A stretch of DNA of 7,366 nucleotides from assembly GCA_024691065.1 (NCBI GenBank), contig JAILOA010000293.1, positions 1 to 7,366 on the forward strand. Direction: 5' to 3'. Position 1 is the first letter of the stretch. Each line of letters starts with the position of its first letter. Below, piece by piece: positions 1 through 7,240 of the stretch. Under the pieces are notes generated by a model. The model was not told the DNA's origin and did not search any database. It was given only the letters and a program-made list of their open reading frames with translations. This DNA is from Lachnospiraceae bacterium (GTDB taxonomy: Bacteria > Bacillota > Clostridia > Lachnospirales > Lachnospiraceae). The translations under genes and the position numbers were made by a program.

Positions 1-3000
1 TAACCGGTACATTGACGGTTAACAAGCGAAATGCAGTAATTACCGCAGGCAGTGCAACTAAGGTCTATGATGCGACGGCACTCCGTAGTAAGGAATATGA
101 AGTTCAAAATCTTGCAGATGGTGATTCGGTAAGTAATCTTATAATTACAGGTTCACGTACCGAGATTGGAAGAAGCAGTAACATTCCTTCGGAAGTAGTA
201 ATTATAGATGCAAATAATAACATAGTTACAGATTCCTACTCACTTTCATATGTTTCAGGTAACCTGACAGTAACAGGCAGATCATTAGAAATAACAGCGG
301 GAAGCGCTGAAAAGACTTACGATGGTACAGCTCTTACATCGAAGACTTACAAGATAACAGACGGAAGCCTTTCAGATGGTGACATAATTGAGAGCATAGA
401 TGTTGAAGGTACTATTACAAAGGTAGGAGAGACCGACAATACAGCTTCTAATGTCAGAATGATAAACGGATACGGCAAGGATGTTACAAATAATTACGAT
501 GTAAATTATGTAAATGGTACGCTCAAGGTTAACAAGAGAGACATTACTATCACAGCTAACAGTCAGGAAAGCGTTTATACCGGTGAAGCATTGAAGGATG
601 AAGGGTATAAGGTAACCGATGCAAGCGGAGATGAGAAAGCTGCATTGGCATCCGGAGACAGCATTAGCAAGATAGAAGTAACCGGAGAGCAGACCGAGGT
701 TGGAAGCAGTGCAAATGTAGCTTCGGGAGCTGTTATTACAAACAGTAACGATGAAAATGTAACCGACAGCTATAATATTACATACGTTGACGGTACCTTA
801 AGTGTATACAGCTACGGACTTGAAATAACCGCAGTAGATGACATAAAGGTATATGACGGCAAGCCACTTACAGGCAGTGCTTACAAGATAACAGGCGGCA
901 AGCTTATTGAAGGTGATTACATTGATTCAATTGAGTATGATGGATCACAGATAAATGTAGGCAGCAGCGAGGTTATCCCGGCAAATGTAGTAATTAAGAA
1001 TGCTGAAGGCAAGGATGTAACAGTAAATTACGCATTAACTTATAAGCCTGGAACATTAAGTGTTTCTAAGAAACTAATAGCAATAAAGGCAAATGATGCG
1101 TCAAAGGTATACGATGCTACTCCTCTTACAATGGACGGATATATTGTAACTGATATGGAAGGTAAGACAGAGAATACAATTTGTGAGGGAGACAGCATTA
1201 GCGAGATAACAACCAAGGGAAGCATTACATATGCAGGAACAACAGCAAGCAAGGTAAGTAATGCTAAACTTGTAAACGAAGCCGGTGAAGATGTTACGGC
1301 AAACTATGACATTACATACGTAGACGGTGAACTTATGGTAACCGAGAAGAGCCTTGTCATTACTGCTGACAGTGCCGAAAAGGTTTATGACGGTATCTCA
1401 TTAAGCAAGGATACATACACAGTAGAAGGACTTGAAGGTAGTGACAGTGTTAAGAGTGTTAAGATTAAGGGCTCTATTAAGTACTTTGGTACAGATGATA
1501 ATACTCCAAGCAATGCAGTTATAGTAGATGCAGATGGCAGGGAGGTTACATCGAGCTACATTATTACTTACAGAACGGGAACCTTAAGTATTACTAAGAA
1601 GGAACTTGTGGTAACCGCTGATAGCGAAGAGAAGGAATATGATGGAAAGGCATTGTATGCGATGACTTATACATCTACTACTCTTGTTGACGGTGATTTG
1701 ATTGTTTCCGCAACAGTCAGCGGAGAACAGGTTGGTATAGGAAGCAGCGAAAGCAAGGTATATGATATTATGATTATTAATGAGGCCAGAGAGGATGTAA
1801 CCGAAAGCTATGATATCACTTACGTACCTGGAACATTAACAATTATTAAGGCTAAGGGCGAGGTTATAATTACCGAGGATATTAGTAAGACATACGATGG
1901 TGAGGAAGTTAAGGATCCTGAGTATACTTCGGTAAGTACAGGCGAAGCAGTATTTAAGTATTATAAGAAGAGTGGCGGCGAGCTTGTTGAGCTGTCAGAT
2001 AAGCCTGTACAGCCTGGTACATATTACGTGAAGGCAATCGTTGCAGGTGATGCTTATACAGAGCCTGGCGAAAGTGAACTTAAGGAATTTACAATTGCAG
2101 AGAAGGTTGAGCCGAGTGCAACACCTACAGGTAGTGCTGTTGAGACAGAAGCTCCTAGCGTTGAGCCGACAATCGTCCCAACAACCGGTCCTGTTATCGA
2201 GCCGACAACCGAGCCTACTGATAAGCCAACTATGAAACCAACAACTGAACCAACAAGCGAATCTACTACGGAACCTAAGGAGTCCGGTGAAGCTACAAGC
2301 GGATCTGATGATTTCATACCGACACCGGCACCGGAAGCTACTACAGTTCCTGTAAACTTAAATGATAAGGTATATGAGAAGACAAATCCAAGTGAGATTT
2401 CATTTGCGGTACCTACTGATAAGCAAGTTGCGACAGTCCAGATTGGATCTACGCTTCTCGCATCGGATATGTACTCAGTACTTCCTGATGGAACAGTTAA
2501 GATTAATGACGATGTTGTATCACAGCTTAATGTTGGTGATTATCCGGTTTATGTAACATACACGGATAACAGTGAATCATCATTTAACCTTAAGGTTATA
2601 GATTATGATAAGTCAACACTTGTTAAGACAGCTCCTATATTCATAATGACCAAGACTATTTATAAGGGTAGCAAGTATAAGATTAACCTTATGGGTATCA
2701 GCTCCAGCGCAGCAGTAACTATGAAGAGCTCCAATAACAAGACCGCGCAGCTTAATCAGAATGGTGTTGTTAAGGGCAAGAGAAGAGGTAAAGCTAAGAT
2801 TACATGTAACATTATTCAGAACGGTGCTACCTACAAGGTTGTAGTTAAAGTCAGAGTTATTAAGAGCAAAAAGAAGAATAAGAATCTTAAGAACAGTGTA
2901 CTGCTTACACCTGTAGGAGAACTTCCGGAATATAACATTTATAAGGTTGTAACGAAGGGCAGAAATTCAACATTCAAGTTTAGAAATGTTGAAAGTGATG

Positions 3001-3236
3001 CCAAGGTTTCATTCTTCTTAAATGAGAACAAAGATAAGAAGTACCTGAAGATTAAGAAGATTGAGAGAAACAAGAAGAACAACAAGGTTAAGTGCTATGT
3101 AAGAGGTAAGAAGAAAGGCTGGGCACACTTCACAGCTAAGATTACCCAGAACGGACATACCTATTACACAAGAATTCTGGTTCGTGTAAACGACGGCACC
3201 TGGAAAAAGAAACAGATGAATGAGTGCTTGAAGTAA
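1..3236 (+). CDS. Large secreted/surface repeat protein (MBG/YDG-like repeats, Ig-like and X2-like modules), 5'-truncated by window
   Basis: The frame is open from base 3 (codons for TGTLTV precede the TTG at 12), so the true start and any signal peptide lie upstream. Seven repeats of 84-92 residues follow. Each opens with a strand such as LVITADSAEKVYDG and closes with a [D/E]VT..Y.ITY..GTL.V motif, as in MBG/YDG-type domains of bacterial surface proteins. An eighth, divergent module (about 1854-2105) has the YYKK...GTYYVKAIVAG pattern of Ig-like repeats. Then come a Pro/Thr/Glu linker with EPT/KPT motifs (2109-2355), an X2-like domain (about 2361-2610; NP.EI.F ... DG.VKI ... LNVGDYPVYVTY) and two Big_2-like domains (about 2625-2870 and 2931-3194), both very rich in Lys. 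No LPXTG motif or hydrophobic anchor ends the protein, so wall retention might use the basic C-terminus (inference). Likely role is adhesion or an extracellular scaffold; no catalytic domain is visible in this part. Confidence 0.85.
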   Translation, partial: TGTLTVNKRNAVITAGSATKVYDATALRSKEYEVQNLADGDSVSNLIITGSRTEIGRSSNIPSEVVIIDANNNIVTDSYSLSYVSGNLTVTGRSLEITAGSAEKTYDGTALTSKTYKITDGSLSDGDIIESIDVEGTITKVGETDNTASNVRMINGYGKDVTNNYDVNYVNGTLKVNKRDITITANSQESVYTGEALKDEGYKVTDASGDEKAALASGDSISKIEVTGEQTEVGSSANVASGAVITNSNDENVTDSYNITYVDGTLSVYSYGLEITAVDDIKVYDGKPLTGSAYKITGGKLIEGDYIDSIEYDGSQINVGSSEVIPANVVIKNAEGKDVTVNYALTYKPGTLSVSKKLIAIKANDASKVYDATPLTMDGYIVTDMEGKTENTICEGDSISEITTKGSITYAGTTASKVSNAKLVNEAGEDVTANYDITYVDGELMVTEKSLVITADSAEKVYDGISLSKDTYTVEGLEGSDSVKSVKIKGSIKYFGTDDNTPSNAVIVDADGREVTSSYIITYRTGTLSITKKELVVTADSEEKEYDGKALYAMTYTSTTLVDGDLIVSATVSGEQVGIGSSESKVYDIMIINEAREDVTESYDITYVPGTLTIIKAKGEVIITEDISKTYDGEEVKDPEYTSVSTGEAVFKYYKKSGGELVELSDKPVQPGTYYVKAIVAGDAYTEPGESELKEFTIAEKVEPSATPTGSAVETEAPSVEPTIVPTTGPVIEPTTEPTDKPTMKPTTEPTSESTTEPKESGEATSGSDDFIPTPAPEATTVPVNLNDKVYEKTNPSEISFAVPTDKQVATVQIGSTLLASDMYSVLPDGTVKINDDVVSQLNVGDYPVYVTYTDNSESSFNLKVIDYDKSTLVKTAPIFIMTKTIYKGSKYKINLMGISSSAAVTMKSSNNKTAQLNQNGVVKGKRRGKAKITCNIIQNGATYKVVVKVRVIKSKKKNKNLKNSVLLTPVGELPEYNIYKVVTKGRNSTFKFRNVESDAKVSFFLNENKDKKYLKIKKIERNKKNNKVKCYVRGKKKGWAHFTAKITQNGHTYYTRILVRVNDGTWKKKQMNECLK
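30..1850 (+). repeat. Seven tandem MBG/YDG-like protein repeats
   Basis: The conserved tyrosine codon of the K-[VTE]-Y-[DT]-[GA] motif falls at 66, 318, 576, 852, 1110, 1386 and 1638, with a divergent eighth at 1893. Spacings are 84, 86, 92, 86, 92, 84 and 85 codons. The longer units (3 and 5) carry an insert before the GDSIS motif. Repeats are clear at protein level but diverged at DNA level, so they are old or under diversifying selection rather than recently amplified. Confidence 0.85.
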
Positions 3237-3238
3237 GG

Positions 3239-3345
3239 GCTTGAAATATGGGCTTTGCAGCAAGGACTTAAATGAGCTCGAAAGGTTTGCCGGCTTAGCG
3301 GCCGGCAAGCCGGAGCTTGAAATATGGGTCCTGTAGCAAGGGCTT
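3239..3345 (+). repeat. Pair of 31-base direct repeats flanking a hairpin
   Basis: Copies at 3239-3269 and 3315-3345 match at 26 of 31 positions. All five differences are transitions. Both begin GCTTGAAATATGGG and end with CAAGGRCTT. The copies are 76 bases apart and enclose the hairpin at 3284-3311. The first copy starts just after the stop codon of the surface-protein gene. No long open frame covers them, and the function is unknown. Confidence 0.7.
3284..3311 (+). other. GC-rich hairpin between the two direct repeats
   Basis: Bases 3284-3294 pair with 3301-3311 over 11 positions (one G-T wobble) around a six-base loop, TTAGCG. The core TTGCCGGC/GCCGGCAA is perfect. No T-run follows, so it is not a classical intrinsic terminator. 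It may protect the 3' end of the upstream mRNA or belong to a small repeated intergenic element. Confidence 0.6.
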
Positions 3346-3364
3346 GATAGCTTAAAAGTATTAT

Positions 3365-3400
3365 AATCCCGCGGGGGCGAAAGTTCCCGCGGGATTTTTT
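3365..3400 (+). terminator. Intrinsic terminator of the surface-protein gene
   Basis: A 14-bp stem (3365-3378 with 3383-3396, two G-T wobbles near the loop) is closed by a GAAA tetraloop. The core is TCCCGCGGG. It ends in six Ts (3395-3400). It lies about 130 bases after the stop codon at 3234-3236. Confidence 0.93.
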
Positions 3401-3469
3401 GTGCGTTGGCGATTTGGAGGAGAATTTAAGGCTTATATGACAGCAATTAAAACTAAACTCAAAAAATCA

Positions 3470-3498
3470 TTGATAAATAACTTTATTTAACGTATAAT
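3470..3498 (+). promoter_or_regulatory. Sigma-A-type promoter for the YihY-family gene
   Basis: TTGATA (3470-3475) and a perfect TATAAT (3493-3498) are separated by 17 bases. Transcription would start near 3505, leaving a leader of roughly 60-80 bases. The rest of the gap from 3401 to 3563 shows no supported gene. Confidence 0.85.
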
Positions 3499-3563
3499 CC
3501 ATAGGTAATAGGAAGGTTATTGGGTAAAAAATACAGCTAAAGTACGAATTATAATAAGAAAGG

Positions 3564-4925
3564 ATGCCTAATCAGGCAAATGTTTTTATGGCTGATAATA
3601 AAAAAGACGAAGCCTTAAAAAATAAGACTTCAAAGGAGAAATCCGGTAGAAATACGATTTCAAAAAAGAAATCTTTAAAAAATAAATCTTCAAAAGATAA
3701 GACCGAAAAAACAGGAGTCAAAAGAACGCATATACATAAAAGTAATGTCGAAGAAAAGGTCAAGCAAATAAACAAAAAAAATAAGAGAAAAAAATCCAAT
3801 ATTTTTAAGAGGGCCTATGAATACATTCCTTTTAGGGTAATGGAGACACGTATTGCTGCAAATGCCGGCAATACTTCTTTTATGATTTTGCTGTCCTTCT
3901 TCCCATTTTTGATATTCACGATCATTATTTTGAAGAACAATGCAATCTCGGAAAAGATGCTTACTGAGTTTATTCAATCGCTTTTCCCGGTGGCATTTCA
4001 GGAGACAATTTACGGTACAATAAAGAAAATTGTGCACTCCATATACAGAAGCCCATCGCCATCATTTATGTCAGTGACGACAATCACCCTGTTATGGCTG
4101 TGCTCAAAGGCAACGCTCGCTATGATGAGTGGTTTGAATGATGTTTACGGAAATCCTGACATCAATTACATTCCATTAAGAATAAAATCAATTATTTGCA
4201 TATTTTTTCTGGCAATAGTTATTGTTTTTTCATTGGTGCTTTTGGTATTTGGTGACCGGCTTGTGGACTTTTTGCAAATGCGGTTTCCGCATGTTGTTCC
4301 GGTTACAAATCTGATTTTAAATATGCGATCCTCGGTCGGTGGAGTAGGCATGTTCTTTCTGTTTACCGCAATATACAGATTTGTGCCAAACCATTATCAT
4401 ATGGAGGCAACCAGTTTATTTAAGTTAAAAAAGAAAGAGAAACCACACATAAGAATTACATTTATGGGACAGATGCCGGGAGCACTTTTTTCAGTGCTTT
4501 TCTGGTGGATTTTTTCATCACTCTTTGCAATGTATATAAATTATCATAATGTATATGCCAGCTTTTACGGAGCGATGGCAACTGTTGCAATCATAATGGT
4601 TTGGTTGTACTTCTGTATGTATGCATTTTTCCTGGGAGGTCTTGTAAATTCGGAAATTTTCAAGTTTAGCTTGCTTAGAAATAAGAGGCCGGCCGACTAT
4701 ACGAAAGAGAAAGTAAAGCATTATATGTTCAGAGGCAGGAAGAAATCCAACGAATCAGGTGCTCAGGAAGTAGCAGAGCAAGCGGGCAAGTCAGGTACTC
4801 AGGAAGTGAAAGAGCAAGCCAATAAGTCAGGTACTCAGGAAGCGTCGGAGCAAGCGGGCAAGTCAGGTGCTCAGGAAGTGAAAGAGCAAGCCAATAAGAC
4901 TGATGCTCAGGAAGTGGCAAATTAG
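3564..4925 (+). CDS. YihY/BrkB-family inner membrane protein with Lys-rich N-tail and repeat C-tail
   Basis: This is a 453-residue integral membrane protein of the YihY/virulence factor BrkB family, whose members were once misnamed ribonuclease BN; the molecular function is unsettled. Six hydrophobic segments are visible at about residues 104-123, 168-188, 207-230, 255-274, 302-326 and 335-360. Family hallmarks include the N-terminal AANAGNTSFMILLSFFPFLI region, YRFVPN after helix 4, MPGALFSVLFW in helix 5 and FYGAMATVAIIMVWLY...LGGLVNSEI in helix 6. Two parts are atypical: residues 11-80 are mostly Lys/Ser/Asn, and residues 398-453 are Gln/Glu/Ala repeats. The loop between helices 4 and 5 also carries a basic insert (KLKKKEK). 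Start choice is uncertain. AAGAAAGG abuts the ATG at 3564 with no spacing, whereas the in-frame ATG at 3588 (MADNKKDEAL) may be correct. The gene lies between its own promoter and terminator, so it appears monocistronic. Confidence 0.88.
   Translation: MPNQANVFMADNKKDEALKNKTSKEKSGRNTISKKKSLKNKSSKDKTEKTGVKRTHIHKSNVEEKVKQINKKNKRKKSNIFKRAYEYIPFRVMETRIAANAGNTSFMILLSFFPFLIFTIIILKNNAISEKMLTEFIQSLFPVAFQETIYGTIKKIVHSIYRSPSPSFMSVTTITLLWLCSKATLAMMSGLNDVYGNPDINYIPLRIKSIICIFFLAIVIVFSLVLLVFGDRLVDFLQMRFPHVVPVTNLILNMRSSVGGVGMFFLFTAIYRFVPNHYHMEATSLFKLKKKEKPHIRITFMGQMPGALFSVLFWWIFSSLFAMYINYHNVYASFYGAMATVAIIMVWLYFCMYAFFLGGLVNSEIFKFSLLRNKRPADYTKEKVKHYMFRGRKKSNESGAQEVAEQAGKSGTQEVKEQANKSGTQEASEQAGKSGAQEVKEQANKTDAQEVAN
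4755..4922 (+). repeat. 36-bp tandem repeat encoding a 12-residue C-terminal repeat
   Basis: Four full units (4755-4790, 4791-4826, 4827-4862, 4863-4898) and a 24-base partial unit encode SG[AT]QE..EQA[GN]K. Units 2 and 4 are identical at 35 of 36 bases. Units 1 and 3 resemble each other (EQAGK ends), giving an A-B-A-B pattern with a 72-bp higher-order period. The array sits in frame right before the stop codon, so unit gain or loss would change tail length without a frameshift. Confidence 0.92.
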
Positions 4926-4943
4926 ATTTCATGCAAAGATATC

Positions 4944-4980
4944 AGCCCTCATACATTCGATTAATGTATGAGGGCTTTAT
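4944..4980 (+). terminator. Hairpin terminator after the YihY-family gene
   Basis: A perfect 14-bp stem, 4944-4957 (AGCCCTCATACATT) with 4963-4976, surrounds a five-base loop. It is followed by a weak, interrupted T-rich tail (TTTATTCATTTAT). It begins 18 bases after the stop codon. Confidence 0.82.
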
Positions 4981-5080
4981 TCATTTATATCCGGTGAAAA
5001 AGTTAATATAAAACAATGAATATCACATTGCAAAAAACTAAAATAAAAAATGAAAATAATTCACCTTAAGCAAAAAAATA

Positions 5081-5109
5081 TTGCATATCTCAAAAAATTA
5101 TGCGATAAT
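5081..5109 (+). promoter_or_regulatory. Probable gdhA promoter (extended -10) with upstream A-tracts
   Basis: TTGCAT (5081-5086) lies 17 bases before GATAAT (5104-5109), and TGC immediately precedes the -10, giving an extended -10 element. Several A-tracts lie upstream (about 5025-5078), like an UP element. Transcription would begin near 5116, with a leader of about 34 bases. TATTAT at 5124-5129 is an alternative -10 but has no good -35. The -35 and -10 overlap an imperfect inverted repeat (5080-5087 and 5099-5106) that might be an operator. Confidence 0.55.
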
Positions 5110-5135
5110 TAGCGAGTTGTGTGTATTATACATTT

Positions 5136-5141
5136 AGGAGG
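5136..5141 (+). promoter_or_regulatory. Strong ribosome binding site of gdhA
   Basis: AGGAGG lies eight bases before the ATG at 5150. It fixes the gdhA start and suggests efficient translation. Confidence 0.9.
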
Positions 5142-5149
5142 TCAAAGAA

Positions 5150-6505
<1,356 letters not shown>

Positions 6506-6519
6506 TATTAAATGTTAAA

Positions 6520-6559
6520 TAACAAATTCATTAAATAAAAAAATATAACAAATTCATTA
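6520..6559 (+). repeat. 14-base direct repeat after gdhA
   Basis: TAACAAATTCATTA occurs at 6520-6533 and again at 6546-6559, 26 bases apart, in AT-rich DNA between the gdhA stop and its terminator. It may be a small duplication; no function is evident. Confidence 0.7.
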
Positions 6560-6560
6560 T

Positions 6561-6598
6561 AAAAAAAGGGATTGTGGCGGTGCCACAGTCCCTTTTTT
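6561..6598 (+). terminator. Intrinsic terminator of gdhA, possibly bidirectional
   Basis: GGGATTGTGG (6568-6577) pairs with CCACAGTCCC (6583-6592), with one G-T pair and a five-base loop. It is extended by an A-run on the left (6561-6567) and a T-run on the right (6593-6598). The flanking A and T runs would let it act on both strands. Confidence 0.92.
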
Positions 6599-6599
6599 C

Positions 6600-6889
6600 T
6601 TACTAAAATTATTTCGCCCGGAAGCTGGATATAATCGAAAATTCTTTGGTCGTCATTTTCGAAACTATACAGTTTCCCGAATAAAAGAAGAAGCTGCTTC
6701 ACCTGAAGGGCTTCAAGAGCCAAAGCTTCCTAAAGCGAAAAAAATTCTTAAAAGCACCTATCCACTGAAGTTAAAGCGCTGCAGAAGAAAGTTACTCTTC
6801 TTGAACAACAAATGAATACCCAATTGACATGCTTGGAAAGTGGGATGAAATTACTCCAACTTGTCCTTGACATGGGTAGTAGATTATAA
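6600..6889 (+). pseudogene. Possible frameshifted coding remnant, unrecognised
   Basis: No intact gene is present here. One frame is open without an ATG or GTG from 6549 to a TGA at 6813-6815; past the terminator it reads RPEAGYNRKFFGRHFRNY, then EEAASPEGLQEPKLPKAKKI. Near 6750 the plausible reading moves to another frame (6752-6889): KHLSTEVKALQKKVTLLEQQ, followed by a Leu-rich end and a stop at 6887-6889. Joined, these give a hydrophilic protein tail with a coiled-coil-like heptad segment. One extra A in the AAAA at 6750-6753 would join them. The family was not recognised. A 71-codon opposite-strand frame (6508-6723) also covers part of the stretch but runs through the terminator. This could equally be noncoding DNA. 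Confidence 0.3.
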
Positions 6890-6895
6890 TAATAT
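6867..6895 (+). promoter_or_regulatory. Weak candidate promoter before the DUF3990-like fragment
   Basis: A perfect TTGACA (6867-6872) lies 17 bases before TAATAT (6890-6895), four of six matches to the -10 consensus. A better TATAAT at 6885-6890 is only 12 bases away and too close. The element could drive the small genes at the right end, but it overlaps the end of the possible remnant gene. Confidence 0.3.
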
Positions 6896-7240
6896 TGGGT
6901 AAGATACAGGATTGTTAATGTATATAGCTTAGATAGAAATAAGGTTTTGACAGAATTTAAATCTAAATATTTTTCTAAAATGAATGAAGAATGGTTGGAT
7001 TTTATAATTTCAAACAGAAATCATGAAGAACATTTTTATGATTATGTAGAAGGTCCAATGGCTGATGATCAAATATATAATTTTGTTACTGACTTATTGG
7101 AAGGAAATATCACAAGACAAGAATTTTGGGAAAAAGCTGCTTTTAAATACCCCACACATCAAGCAATGATCAGACACGATGCTATTTATTGTTTGAATTT
7201 TATAGAATCATATGAGGTGGAAGATGTTCGATTTAAATAA
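6893..7240 (+). pseudogene. DUF3990-like protein, N-terminally truncated
   Basis: The frame is open from 6893 after TAA at 6890 and reads IVNVYSLD, then NEEWLDFIISNRN, YDYVEGPMADDQIYNF and, at the end, AIYCLNFIESYEV. This order matches my recollection of the C-terminal part of DUF3990 proteins (NEEWLDFV..NR, GP.AND.., final TEKAL..L.F-like segment). The family is thought to adopt an ADP-ribosyltransferase-like fold and occurs in small clostridial accessory loci. The expected N-terminal YHGS and DFG.GFY.T segments are absent here and were not found in any upstream frame, so the gene is probably 5'-truncated near 6890-6905. Only a TTG at 6947 (AAGG just two bases before) or an ATG at 6980 with no clear ribosome binding site could start translation, giving 97 or 86 residues. 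Its 3' end overlaps the next gene. A short functional protein cannot be excluded. Confidence 0.6.

Noticed and set aside
30..1850. CRISPR-like or recently amplified DNA array
   Set aside because: The periodicity is at protein level (84-92 codons) with diverged DNA and an uninterrupted coding frame; there are no short identical repeats with spacers.
2054..2317. Opposite-strand 87-codon frame rich in Val/Gly/Ser
   Set aside because: It is the antisense image of the Pro/Thr linker repeats of the surface protein and has no ribosome binding site.
3437..3490. 17-residue + strand mini-ORF (MTAIKTKLKKSLINNFI) with GGAGGAG upstream
   Set aside because: The ribosome binding site is about 14 bases away, no promoter lies ahead of it after the terminator, and it runs into the next gene's promoter.
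4729..4932. Opposite-strand 67-codon repetitive frame (LPEHL/LPEYL repeats)
   Set aside because: It is the antisense reading of the 36-bp tandem repeat; the repeat pattern comes from the sense gene.
6508..6723. Opposite-strand 71-codon frame over the gdhA terminator
   Set aside because: It crosses the terminator hairpin, its C-terminal part is AT-run translation, and no family was recognised.
6735..6754. Programmed -1 frameshift at A7 (6738-6744), as in some IS elements
   Set aside because: Shifting at the A7 run leads straight to TAA at 6749-6751; only a change in the later AAAA joins the frames, so an indel is more likely.
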